This document shows positions 54,475-64,000 of a DNA stretch of 64,000 nucleotides, in pieces. Position 1 is the stretch's first letter; each line of letters opens with the position of its first letter. Below the pieces are notes generated by a model. The model saw nothing but the letters and a program-made list of their open reading frames with translations. It did no database searches and had not been told where the DNA came from. Source of the stretch: Enoplolaimus lenunculus (lineage: Eukaryota > Nematoda > Enoplea > Enoplida > Thoracostomopsidae); assembly GCA_030248215.1 (NCBI GenBank), contig JASANG010000273.1:199001-263000 (forward strand), read 5' to 3'. Made by a program: the position numbers and the translations under genes.

Positions 54475-54995
54475 TACGCTTAGGTTAGGCCTTGCATTTG
54501 GCTTAGGCGTAGGCCTTGTATTTGGCTTAGGCGTCGGCCTTGGATTTGGCTTAGGCTTACGTTTGAGAAGAGGCTTTGTCTAAGCCGAAGCCTTTTCCGA
54601 AGCTAAGCCTCTGGCTTTTCCTAAGCCTACAGTCGAAGCCTTTTCTTAAACTCAAGCATAAGTAAGGGCGTTTGCTTTAGCTTTAGGCTTTGTCATTCAT
54701 TTCCTAAAAAAGCCTAGACCTTTTTCTAAGCCTAAGCCTTTTCGTTTTCCTAAGCCTACGTCGAAGCCTTTCCCGAAGCCTAAGCCTAAGGGTGCTTGCT
54801 AAGCATAAGCTTTTGGCATTTCCTAAAAAGCCTAGGTTTTTTTCTAATCCTTAAAGCCTTTGCCTTTTCCTAAGCCTAAGTCGAAGCATTTTCTTTAGGC
54901 CTAAATTGAAGCATTTTCCTATGCCTAAGTCTAAACCTTTTCACAAGCCTAACCGAATCCTAAGACAAAGCCTTTTCCCAAGCCTAAGCCTTGAC
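54475..54995. repeat. TTAGGC/AAGCCT array of about 520 bp
   Basis: Starts with TTAGGC-direction units (GGCTTAGGCGTAGGCCTTG, three times) and switches near 54570 to the reverse direction, as irregular units like CCTTTTCCTAAGCCTAAG of about 18-20 bp. CCCCCACTTACGC at the left and AAGTGGGGAACGCG at the right may be its inverted ends. It is the largest block of this motif here. Confidence 0.8.
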
Positions 54996-55662
54996 CATAC
55001 AAGTGGGGAACGCGTGCAAGAGTCTAAGATTTAAAGATTTTAATGGTTAAATTTAACGCTGGGACAATACAGTTTTTTTGAGGCAACCTCAAATTCATTC
55101 CAAATTTTAGTATAAAGATTAATCAAGTGAAAAGCCAACAAAAAAATTCTCCAGAGAACTCGAAGACATTACTAACCACGTAGCCGTGAAACAAACAATA
55201 AAGCTGATGTTGGCCTATTGAACTGTTTCAAAACAATTTAATAACTTAACTTTTGAAATGTTTTTTCAATTTTTTCAAAATTTCAGCTTTTGGGGACTCC
55301 GTCAGTCATCTAGGAAATAATCATTAAAAGCACTTATGTACATCCAAAGGCAAATAGTCATTGGAACGGTGTGGTGGTCTTGATCACTGTACCAGTCGAT
55401 GAATTGTTTTATGAAAATTCATGTTTTGTTTCAAATATCTTTTGTACACGCCAATAGTGCCCAGATCTTCATAACAGAACTGAAACTTTTTCACATTGTT
55501 ACCACTGGATTCCTCCCAATTTGAAACCCTAAATTTGTGTTTGTCTAAACGTTCGAGTTTAATTTATTAATGCCAAGAGTGTACACTTTAATTCCTGATA
55601 TCAAAAAAATCTCGAAAAATGGCTCGAAACGAAAGAGGGGGCCAACGGAGCCAGACCGCATA
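54996..55662. other. AT-rich stretch, no gene seen
   Basis: Nothing recognised. Confidence 0.4.
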
Positions 55663-55670
55663 GCAAAATT

Positions 55671-55819
55671 AGCCTATGCATTCAACAGGAACAGACCGTT
55701 CTTTCGTTGGACTGCCATGCACTAAGCTTAAGTTTTAGACTATTTTTTACGCTTAGGCTTAGGCTTAGATTTAGAAATATGCTTATACTCCTCTTACTGC
55801 GCACATCTATAGTTTGGCC
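55671..55819 (+). mobile_element. TTAGGC-bearing MITE with 8-bp duplication
   Basis: 149 bp, from AGCCTATGCATTCAACAGG to ATCTATAGTTTGGCC. Flanks GCAAAATT (55663-55670) and GCAAAATA (55820-55827) match at seven of eight. Core ACGCTTAGGCTTAGGCTTAG. Confidence 0.8.
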
Positions 55820-55827
55820 GCAAAATA

Positions 55828-56170
55828 TTGTCTTCCCCACCTTTTGAACCATTTTAACCCTGCTTGCAAATTGTGCAAAATTCCATTACGACCCGTTTGA
55901 AGTATTTAGCAGGCAATTTAGCTGGGTACCATCCTGCCGGCTGAATATCCCAACGAATGTTTCTTTGTAAAATTTTTACGTCCCGAGAATTAATAACAAC
56001 ATGTTTTAATTTTTGTTAGATTTTTGCTTGAATATTTTTTGAAATAAAGTCTTAAATTTTTAACAATCAGCTTGACGAAAAATTTAAAACAACCAAACTT
56101 ATGGTATGAAATTTAACAAATACATGTCAAGAGTCTAATACCTATATGCCTTAAACTTCAAATGCCGTTA
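55828..56170. other. AT-rich stretch, no gene seen
   Basis: Nothing recognised. Confidence 0.4.
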
Positions 56171-56174
56171 TTAA

Positions 56175-56437
56175 CACTTTCTCACATGAATATTTTCTAT
56201 TTCCCCTGAGACCTACTTTAATGCTAGGATTCGAACTCCAGTGATTAGAGTGGGAGACGTATACCATCACTACTCAGCTATAGGAGCTTGACGCTCGAGC
56301 CCGAGGGGGCTCTCACATCTTGTGGTGATTTAGTACTATGTATACGTGTTGCAATTGTTAAACACGGTGCGATATATACTATTTAACCTATATACACTGC
56401 GTTGAGTTGCCTACAGGCAACTGAATGTGTGAAGGGG
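56175..56437. mobile_element. piggyBac-type MITE, second copy
   Basis: 263 bp, TTAA on both sides (56171-56174 and 56438-56441), ends CACTTTCTCACATG and, inverted, CCCCTTCACACATT. It aligns end to end with the copy at 5338-5600. The tRNA-like segment at about 56224-56287 has A box TAGCTGAGTAG and B box GAGTTCGAATCC on the minus strand. Confidence 0.85.
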
Positions 56438-56441
56438 TTAA

Positions 56442-57202
56442 ACAAAGAATTGTTCTATGTAACTGTACCACTGTAAAGTATATTAAGTTGATTTTAACCT
56501 GGAATGAGTTGATTTGCACTGCGAATGAAGTGAATCAACTCAGTTTCAGTTACGACTCTCTAAACTCAGATGTTCTAAAAGTTGATTCGACTCATTTAAA
56601 TTTGCAGTGTGGTGGTCAAGTGTATTAATTCTATGCATACCATACATAAACTACGTTTAAATTTTTGTTTAATGAAAACCGGCGTCTTAAACTTAATTAT
56701 TCAATTCACACAAACAAAAAAAACAAAAATATACGAAAAAAATCATACAATATATATCAAAATGAGTAGAAGCAGCACACGCAAAGTTTCATATAATTAC
56801 ATCCGGTTAAAAGTTTAGAAATATTAAAAAATGAACAAAAAACCCTAAAATTTCATAGGAATGCCAGCGGGGCCGGCGTGTGCTTGTGAATGTGCCCTAC
56901 TGATGAACGTTAGGAAAAAGTTTTTGTGTATAAATGCACGGCTTCGCTAGATATTGAACTGTAAATACTGAAAAATTTACTAAACCAGATTTAGAAGTAC
57001 TGTACAGTTGTAAAACACGAAAAGTATCGTTTTCACTGGGAAATCATGGATACGACTCAGGCGGCTGTCATTGTGTATACTACATGATACCAAGAGTCCC
57101 CCTCCTTAAAATAAGATGTGGGGCGCGTCATAAACGTAGCGTCCGGCAGTACATTTTGTACCATACAATCTGCAGCAGTGGCACACTCTGGTTAAAAAAT
57201 GA
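56442..57202. other. AT-rich stretch, no gene seen
   Basis: Open frames at 56425-56818 are AT-driven and unsupported. Confidence 0.4.
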
Positions 57203-57210
57203 TCATCCAC

Positions 57211-57344
57211 CAGGGTTGGTTTTTCCCGGAAAAATTGAATCGATCAAAAAACGGTCTGTGTCCGTTTTTGTCCGGAAAAACGAAAAACGAAAAAAACCGG
57301 AAAAAACCGTTTTTCCGTTGGTTTTTTCTGGTGCCCACCCTCTG
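57211..57344. mobile_element. 134-bp hAT-like MITE with exact 8-bp duplication
   Basis: Ends CAGGGTTGG and, inverted, CAGAGGGTGGG. TCATCCAC lies at 57203-57210 and 57345-57352. Inside are GGAAAAACGAAAAACGAAAA and TTTTTCC-rich arms that can fold back. The open frames at 57084-57432 arise from this repeat. Confidence 0.88.
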
Positions 57345-57773
57345 TCATCCACACTTAATCACTTATTTTGAGATTGATTTACAAAAGCACAAATCATTGC
57401 CCAGGTTTTCTTATAAAACATTAACTAAGTAATTGATATATGTACGGCATAAACATACCGTTGATACTAACAAATGTGTAGTCAGAATTTTAGTTCACAG
57501 AGGTATAACCTCATGCTAAAGCTTTTTTTCGCGAGCGAAGTAAACCAAATTTATCCACAATTTAACAGGTTATTCTAAAGCCTATAAAAGTGGCTTTTTG
57601 TTGTTTCTCTGGAAATTTCGGCAGGGGATATATCACCCTATTTTCATACTATGGTCCTGCGTACTCTTTATATAGGCGACCGGCTTGTAAGCATAAACTG
57701 TTGTTTAAAAGCCTAGAAAAGTACGAACTAGTAGCATTATAAAAATCCCTTAGACCCTACACCGGAAAAGACT

Positions 57774-57825
57774 TCTATGGTGGCTCAACGGCTGCGTACG
57801 GGCGTGGTTCGAATCGAGAGTATAT
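57774..57825 (+). pseudogene. tRNA-like relic
   Basis: GGTGGCTCAACGGCTGCG resembles an A box and GTGGTTCGAATCGAGAG a B box, with only about 25 bases from one start to the other, too close for a tRNA. Possibly a deleted tRNA pseudogene or SINE head. Confidence 0.35.
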
Positions 57826-58110
57826 ATATTGATATAAATTTCGTACACCTAATATATCCCAAGCTAAAAAACTACCATTTGCTGATCCGAATGCGGTCGT
57901 ACATGCCAGGCCCCCGACAAGCAATCAAGGAACGGCCACGTCACGGGACTAGCAAAAACCAACATTTTGTGTCAGGTTAAAGAGCTAAAATTGCAGTTTC
58001 TACAGTATTACTTTGATATTTTACTTAAGGTATATATACTTAAGTTAATTACTTAAGTCACCGGTAAACACTTTTCGAACAAGAACAAATAAACGGCAAA
58101 TGTGAGTCAT
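57826..58110. other. AT-rich stretch, no gene seen
   Basis: Nothing recognised. Confidence 0.4.
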
Positions 58111-58810
58111 TGTCATAAATAAAAAGTTATAGGTTTGGTTTATATTAAGGAAGCAACATGAGTACAGTTTCAGTTAGATTCAGGTTTGTATGCCTCACCT
58201 GTTGTTCTGTAATATATCAAATTTATTCAGCGACTTAAGTAAGCTTTTAAAAACGACAAAATGGTTAAGTAAGAACTTAGCACGTACAAGTACTAAGTCG
58301 TACTTCTGTAGGATTTTAGAAACTCAGCCAACGAATGTTTATTCTACGTAACGATTGTAAAAAACTTTCGAACTTACCTCAGCGGAGTGGTGCAGCTAAT
58401 ACATAAACAAATATACAACCGTATTAAAGTATTAATTTCTTTTTATATTATCAATTCGAAATGTCATAAATAAAAAGTTATAGGTTTGCTTTATATAAGA
58501 AAGCAACATGAGTACAGTTTCAATTAGATTAACGTTTGTATGTCTCACCTGTTGTTCTGTAATATATCAAATTTATTCAGCGACTTAAGTAAGCTTTTAA
58601 AAACGACAAAATGGTTAAGTAAGAACTTAGCACGTACAAGTACTAAGTCGTACTTCTGTAGGATTTTAGAAACTCAGCCAACGAATGTTTATTCTACGTA
58701 ACGATTGCAAAAAACTTTCGAACTTACCTCAGCGGAGTGGTGCAGGTAATACATAAACAAATATACAACCGTATTAAAGTATTAATTTCTTTTTATATTA
58801 TCAATTCGAA
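58111..58810. repeat. Recent 350-bp tandem duplication
   Basis: Copies at 58111-58460 and 58462-58810 start TGTCATAAATAAAAAG and end TCAATTCGAA. They differ at roughly eight positions, so the duplication is young. It is not one of the MITE families here. Each copy holds the sequence of the candidate microexon at 58378-58395, but only the first keeps AG before it. Confidence 0.9.
58378..58395 (-). CDS. Candidate microexon, 18 nt
   Basis: Minus strand, reads LHHSAE, between acceptor TTTGTTTATGTATTAG, with no other AG for about 40 bases, and donor GAG|GTAAGTTCG. It would fit in phase before the exon at 46881-47059. The second copy of the duplication has TATTAC in place of TATTAG. Very short, so easily chance. 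Confidence 0.18.
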
Positions 58811-60049
58811 TATACAAATATTCCAGTTTTTTTAAACTTAAATTCAAAAGTAAATTACAGCGGAGCTGGCCGACGATATTTTTTTACTAAACGTAACATT
58901 GAAGCATATTCCTAAACCTAAATCTAAACCTAAGTTTTAACGTAAACATATGTCTAAAACTAAACCTAACGTTAGTCGAAAGTCTAAGCTTAAAATCGGT
59001 CAAAAGCCGAATTCTTCTATTTAGGTTTCTCGCAGGAAGACATCACGTTTCTAAAAGCAATATAAATCGGCAGCGCATGTGGAACGACTGTAGCTCGCCC
59101 TCTGGGATGGGTTCTTATATGCGCTGTCTGCATAGCTGACACCCCGGACCTAAGGGCCCTGCTCGCAACATTTTTTCCAATTTCAGAGAAATGTTTGAAA
59201 TTTAAGATATCCAGGAACAAGCTTGCTAGCTTTTGGTAACGCTATACTTTTCGAATATTTTAACTGTCGACCCGTATCATACGACAACGCACCTGAATTG
59301 TCGCAATGATACCGCAAAACGATTTCTAAACAAAAAGTTTTGACTTGCGTCGTCGTGCGGCCAAAAATGGTGCCGTGCAATAAGTATAGCGTCGCCATTA
59401 TTTGTATATATTTTCCAGTGTAATTACGGGGATAAGATGCTTGTTTAACCATTTTAACTGAAAAAAATGACCAAATTTGTAAATTAGCAGTATTAATTTG
59501 TGAAGCAAACAAAAATATTAACATTCGATTTTATGTTAAAACATAACTTTTTTAGACTTGATCAGATCTCATTATTGCTACAGTAAAATAATATATTAAC
59601 TCAAATAACATGCATTTTCTAAAGAACGGGGGAAGACAAAACTTTTGTCGCCACCGGAAAAAAATTGTGGCCTGCCTTCGAATTCAAGTGTTAAAATTGT
59701 TTTGAACTGCTACATTGCCATGAATTTGTAGCAAAAATTGCTTTAATTACCTCTATGTAATATGCTGAGCTGGCTGCAGATTATGTTTTACCTATAACGA
59801 AAAAATAACACCCTTGCGATTATCCGTATAAGTCTTATAGACATACTTAACATCAACAGTGCATTTGTTTTGATTGAAAAATATCTAAGCCTTTGATGCT
59901 TTCTAAATTCGTCCGTCTCGATTGACTTTTAAAGAAACCTTACACAGAAATTAAAAACTGAATTTCTCGGAAACTAAACTCAAACCGAGAGCGTTTCGCT
60001 AAATGTTGTGGTACTTTTTGTAATTATATGACAAAATTAATGTTTTTGC
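58811..60049. other. AT-rich stretch, no gene seen
   Basis: A reverse TTAGGC-type remnant lies at 58900-58995. 59080-59170 is GC-richer (GACACCCCGGACCTAAGGGC) without a recognisable product; a GCAATAAGTATAGCGTCGCC near 59378 resembles a CCGTCC-type end. Confidence 0.35.
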
Positions 60050-60324
60050 TAATACACTCATGTTTTAAGCTTTTATCGCATATAAGAGTATAAGCAACTT
60101 AGCGCAATCTGTATACATGAATTAAGCGTAATTTTTAACAATTACTACGCGTATGCACAATATGAAACTTCTACAAGAGAAGTGATAACACAACGGGCAC
60201 GAGTGTCAAGCTTCTACAGTGGAGTGGTGATAGTGATAAACGCCACCCATTCAAGAGGCTGTGATTTGAATCAGGTCTTAAAATTAATTCTTATGCGAAA
60301 TGGAAAGTATTCATGTGAGAAAGG
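60050..60324. mobile_element. piggyBac-type MITE, diverged third copy, reversed
   Basis: GGGCACGAGTGTCAAGCTTC, GTGGTGATAGTGATAAACGC and GTATTCATGTGAGAAAGG follow the order of the reversed 263-bp element. The tRNA-like part at about 60210-60275 keeps A-box-like TACAGTGGAGTGG and B-box-like GATTTGAATC on the plus strand. The TTAA flanks are lost. Confidence 0.6.
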
Positions 60325-60439
60325 AATCATTTGAATATTTATCACGTCGATGTTTGTAAACTTTGTTCATCAGCTGTTTTGAGGTAATTAGCAAAATTCA
60401 GTCAGACGATTTTTGGCTAATACAGGATTTATGTGATTA

Positions 60440-60560
60440 AGCCTTTTGCGTGTCTTGCACACATAGGCTTACTTTTATGTAAAGCCTTAGGTTGTGCTCA
60501 AGCCCTTACCTAATCCTAAGGCTGAACCAAAGCCTAAGTCTTAACCTTGAATGTAAGGAG
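60440..60560. repeat. TTAGGC-type remnant
   Basis: GTAAAGCCTTAGG, ACCTAATCCTAAGGC and CCAAAGCCTAAGTC units without family ends. Confidence 0.4.
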
Positions 60561-60738
60561 AAATGTACGTGAGTCGTTTTGTTTATTAAAACTGCTGACA
60601 GTTTGGTTGGCTTAAGAGATTTGGTTTTTACTTATGCAAAATTAATCTTAGATTTCAGATTTAAGCTTAGTTTTATGTTTATGCTATAGTTCAAATTTGG
60701 ACATGAGTTGAAATCTTTTAATATTAGATAGCACTTAC

Positions 60739-60805
60739 CGGATGAAATAGAGGCGTCCACATGCGTCTCGATCCAAGTGGCGAAACTTGCATGCTGTGCA
60801 TTGTG
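60739..60805 (-). CDS. Candidate exon (minus-strand gene)
   Basis: 67 nt (or 55 nt with a nearer acceptor) before a strong donor CCG|GTAAGTGC. It is GC-richer than its flanks and open in all three frames: MQVSPLGSRRMWTPLFHP, which fits the preferred frame of the exon at 46881-47059; CKFRHLDRDACGRLYFI, which fits the alternative frame; and HASFATWIETHVDAS. The acceptor is mediocre. I do not recognise a protein. Confidence 0.3.
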
Positions 60806-61344
60806 CTATTGTTGAACTTTCAGATCAAATATTTACAGCGAATGATAAATTGGTTGAGTTGAATATTAAACTTGAATGTTTCAAATTTAATTTTTAAAAA
60901 TTTCAAAGTTTAACTAAACTATTTAGCCTAAAACCACATGTATACGAGTTTGTGAACATATTTTGTGTGTCTGCATACTGGACGGCAAGGTGAGTGATAG
61001 ATAGGATTGTTCTTTCAAATCAAGTGCCAAGAGCAGTTATAGAGATTTTATATAAATGATGCTGCAAAGTGTAATGGAAAAATAACAAAAACGAATAGTG
61101 ATCAAAATAACGAAAACGGATATTCCAGCTACACCTGGTAATTTGTGACAAAACACCATAAACAATCGACAACGTTTTTAATTTCTTAAATATGCAACAG
61201 CTGGATTCGTATACAAGGCATTAAATGACCGAGCCATAAATGAAGGTTTAGAGTATGAATTTAGACAAAAACCATTTAGGAAAAATGAAAAATATTTTAT
61301 TTTTTGAGAACCCTATCTAACTCATCCTACATTATTATAGATAG
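60806..61344. other. AT-rich stretch, no gene seen
   Basis: Nothing recognised. Confidence 0.4.
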
Positions 61345-61502
61345 CTACGGGACACCCGGATATTCGGACATAAAAAATATCCGGATATGAAGCCGAAACG
61401 AAATATGGGTATCCGGATATCTGCCGGATATTATACAGATATATATTCGGCAAGAATTACCGGATATCCGTATATGAAAAAAAGTTACCGATGCCCGTAA
61501 CT
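61345..61502. mobile_element. Inverted-repeat element with ATCCGGATAT units
   Basis: TACGGGACACCCGGATATTC at the left and TTACCGATGCCCGTA, inverted, at the right. Inside, CCGGATAT or ATCCGGATAT recurs six times. No matching flanks. Confidence 0.5.
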
Positions 61503-61654
61503 ACTACAAACAATGACAGCTCCATAAGGATGGCGCTCACATGAAAAAATTTCGACGAGAAATTGGTAAGATCCCTTGGACCGTTCGAAATTGTCAATTT
61601 TGTTCGATTTATGCAAATTCGTTCAAATCTGTAGTGGTCGGTGTTTAGCCAAAT

Positions 61655-61829
61655 GGCCCATGTAAAGATCAGGGCGGCAAGTTTTCGGTGGAAGTACAAC
61701 AGAGTAAGCTTAAGCTTTAGACTAATTTTTTGCTTAGGCTTAGGCTTAGGCTTAACCTTAGGCTTAGAGTTAGGCTTAGGAATATGCGTATAGTACTGTT
61801 CCGCCCCGCCTCTGTTCTTTACAATGGCC
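61655..61829 (+). mobile_element. TTAGGC-bearing MITE with 8-bp duplication
   Basis: 175 bp, the cleanest copy: GGCCCATGTAAAGATCAGGG at the left, AGCTTAAGCTTTAGACTAAT, then GCTTAGGCTTAGGCTTAGGC core, GGAATATGCGTATAGTACTG, and an end TTCTTTACAATGGCC. Flanks AGCCAAAT (61647-61654) and AGTCAAAT (61830-61837) match at seven of eight. Confidence 0.88.
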
Positions 61830-61837
61830 AGTCAAAT

Positions 61838-62568
61838 GAAAAAAATTTCGACTACGACGCTGTTTTAGATTGAACATGTACTAAACGCCGCCCAGTGACA
61901 CAAGAAACCCTGGTTTAGTGTATATTGAAGCTTAAACTTTATTGTGAACGGCCTAAGTTCGCTCTGTTAACGGATAGTAAAACTAACGAAAACGGATAGC
62001 GATCACAATAACGGAAACAGATGCTCTTTGCGATCGGATTTATAAACTTTTGAGGCAAAAAATCAAAAAATGTACAAAATCAAAATACTTTTACCTTTTT
62101 CTTTTATCTCTATTGAAAAATTCTGCTGCAGCCGTTTGAGGTTATGGTATTTGAACTTATCTTCCAACCTCAATCACTCAAGATTTAGATTAGATTCCTG
62201 AGCATAGAAGCAACATTGATAGAAAAAAATTGGCCGTGATTGTCTTAGTATAGCTTTTTCAAGCATACAGGAACAGAGATGTATGGGTTACACCCCTTGA
62301 AAATGTTGAAGTGTCGCTAATATAGCTAAAAACCCACCAAAACTAAAGTTTCGCGTTAGAATTTAAGCTATTCAATGCAAAAATTACGCTGGCTTAGACT
62401 AATTGACCGTCGACTATTGGTTACCTAATAATAGGCTTTCTCGTGGGATTTGTGGGCGCCTCTGGTTTTGGGTTTAGCGTCTGACTTCTTGTTTTACACC
62501 CCAAGAAACTCATTCCAGGTTCCCTTCGTATTTTTGCAAATCAATCATATGGTAAAACTGTTTGTAGT
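61838..62568. other. AT-rich stretch, no gene seen
   Basis: Nothing recognised. Confidence 0.4.
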
Positions 62569-62715
62569 CAGACCCATACCCAGCTCACCTTGCTAGGGGG
62601 TTTAAAACTTTGACAAGAAGGACATACAAGGGTTTTTTGCTTTACTTACAAGCATGGTTGAAACTTTACCCTGGGGCTTAGCCCTAACTGCCACCTCCCC
62701 TTGGCTACCGGCTTG
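62569..62715 (+). mobile_element. CCGTAGCC-type MITE
   Basis: CAGACCCATACCCAGCTCAC to CCTTGGCTACCGGCTTG, with GACATACAAGGGTTTTTTGC and TTACAAGCATGGTTGAAAC between. Flanks TTTGTAGT and TACGTAAT match at five of eight. Confidence 0.7.
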
Positions 62716-62900
62716 TACGTAATGCTCTCAAAAACAATGCTGTATGAAAAAATAATAAGCTTTCACATTACTCTGCTAGACAAAACGGGTGTCGACGGCA
62801 AATGGACACTAATTTAAAAAGTATCACACAAACTAAATTCCAATATTACAGAGACACAGGAGTACACAACAACGGATACGGAATATAGCTCTCTTGAAAC

Positions 62901-63069
62901 CGGTCCGTAGACTCAGGGAGGCCAGGGATCTCAGCTTCCTTCTGGAAAAATTTGGACCTCCTAGAAAATTATCAAACAACTTGCTTGTAAATGATCGAAC
63001 CCCCTTGCAGACTCCTCCAGAAAAATATTTACTTCTTTTCTTGGAAGGTGAGCTCTTGCTACGGGTCTG
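62901..63069 (-). mobile_element. CCGTAGCC-type MITE
   Basis: CGGTCCGTAGACTCAGGGAG at the left and GAGCTCTTGCTACGGGTCTG at the right, in reverse orientation relative to the copy 190 bp upstream. The open frame on the plus strand is incidental. Confidence 0.7.
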
Positions 63070-64000
63070 CTCAGAAACTTGATAAGATTAAAACTCTTGT
63101 TATAGCTTCAAAATAGCTGGCTGGATTCAAGAGCTCAAATAAAATTTCTCGCTAGCTACAAACGGAGTTTAGAAAATTTTAACTGAAGAAAATATGTACC
63201 CTCGCAATAAAATATTAGCAACGCAGCGCGGCTCATCACAAAAGGCTGGTCATTAATGCAGAAGGTTCTCGTACGCACGTCTAATTAAAAAAATTTTCTT
63301 CCATCCACCTTTTGTCCATGCAATTCCATTTCGCTTACGAATCTATAGCTACTTCGAACAGTAGAAATTCAATAAAGGTCTTCACCCCCTGTATATTTCT
63401 CAAAAAATTATATACAGCTATCTAGCGTGTACGGTTTGTGCTTTCAAATCTAACTCATACCCAGCGGCGTACCGAGGAATTTAAACTGGTGAGAGCTGGC
63501 ATTGAAGAAATCACTGAAATTGTAAAGTTCTTAAGATATAATTGGTAAAACATAATTCAACCGGTAGTAGCTTTACCTGATATTTATTCAAGCCTAAAGG
63601 AAACGTAGAGCACCCCTGGGTTCTCGTTTTGGTATGCCTCTGACCACACTATATACAACAAGTTAAAGTGGTAAATATGACAAAGTATATATATGAAATA
63701 AAGCATAGTTTTAGAGCTTTAATCTAATAGTAATAATGCAGGAGATTTTAGTTGCTTTTTTAGTTTTTTACTGGTTTCCTAATTTTGTTTTGTATGCTGA
63801 GAGTGCGTAAACAACTTACTTAAAGCGCTACGAGGATGTAGAAAAAAATAATTTAAAATGTGAAATAAAGTCTCGGGATAACTAGGAGGTTGAAGAATGT
63901 TTTAAAAAATGCATACCCACCGCAGGGTTGGTGAACCCACAACACTTGAACGATATACACTGGGGGGCACGGCTAATGGCAGACGAAAACTCGTGAGCAA
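63070..64000. other. AT-rich stretch, no gene seen
   Basis: Nothing recognised. Confidence 0.4.

Noticed and set aside
1-64000. CRISPR arrays, bacterial operons, rRNA genes
   Set aside because: No regularly spaced direct repeats with unique spacers, no operon-like coding runs, and no rRNA-like segments were seen.

Overview
The window looks like AT-rich, repeat-dense nuclear DNA of an invertebrate animal. Reasons: there is no operon-like coding density, candidate coding pieces carry GT-AG splice signals, and the families present (piggyBac, 8-bp-TSD MITEs, a CR1/Jockey-type LINE relic, a gag-bearing LTR element, tRNA-derived relics) are typical of animal genomes. I cannot name the species. The annotated content is mostly mobile DNA; the host-gene signal is thin.

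Layout. 1-8.7 kb is AT-rich DNA with scattered short inverted-repeat elements (MITEs), including a 263-bp TTAA-flanked piggyBac-type MITE at 5338-5600 that holds a tRNA-like internal promoter. 8774-17440 is one LTR retrotransposon: two nearly identical LTRs, a leader with tandem repeats, a long gag-like coding region with two zinc knuckles and a long charged tail, and no visible protease, reverse transcriptase or integrase. 17.4-35.8 kb is again intron-like or intergenic DNA with MITEs. 35873-37188 is a decayed piggyBac transposase gene ending in a TTAA site. 40560-41440 holds a LINE reverse-transcriptase relic on the minus strand. 46-58 kb holds the best preserved short DNA transposons: 46380-46698, 49327-50135, 52456-53335 and 57211-57344, each with matching 8-bp target duplications (the first imperfect, the other three exact). 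58111-58810 is a recent 350-bp tandem duplication. 60-64 kb holds more MITE copies.

Host gene signal. The strongest candidate is a 179-bp exon on the minus strand at 46881-47059, richer in GC than its surroundings, with a good acceptor and donor. Several very short candidate exons on the same strand (60739-60805, 58378-58395, 42167-42209, 27059-27084, 23017-23059, 7191-7233) can be chained to it in compatible phase, which would make most of the window the intron space of one minus-strand gene. The short ones could be chance.

The most notable pattern is a set of MITE families in this window sharing 8-bp duplications (hAT-type behaviour), two of which begin with GGCC and have filled their interiors with simple repeats: one with TTAGGC-like units, one with a 9-bp TGGGACAGT minisatellite. 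Separately, the piggyBac-type MITE appears in three copies, each keeping tRNA-like A and B boxes.
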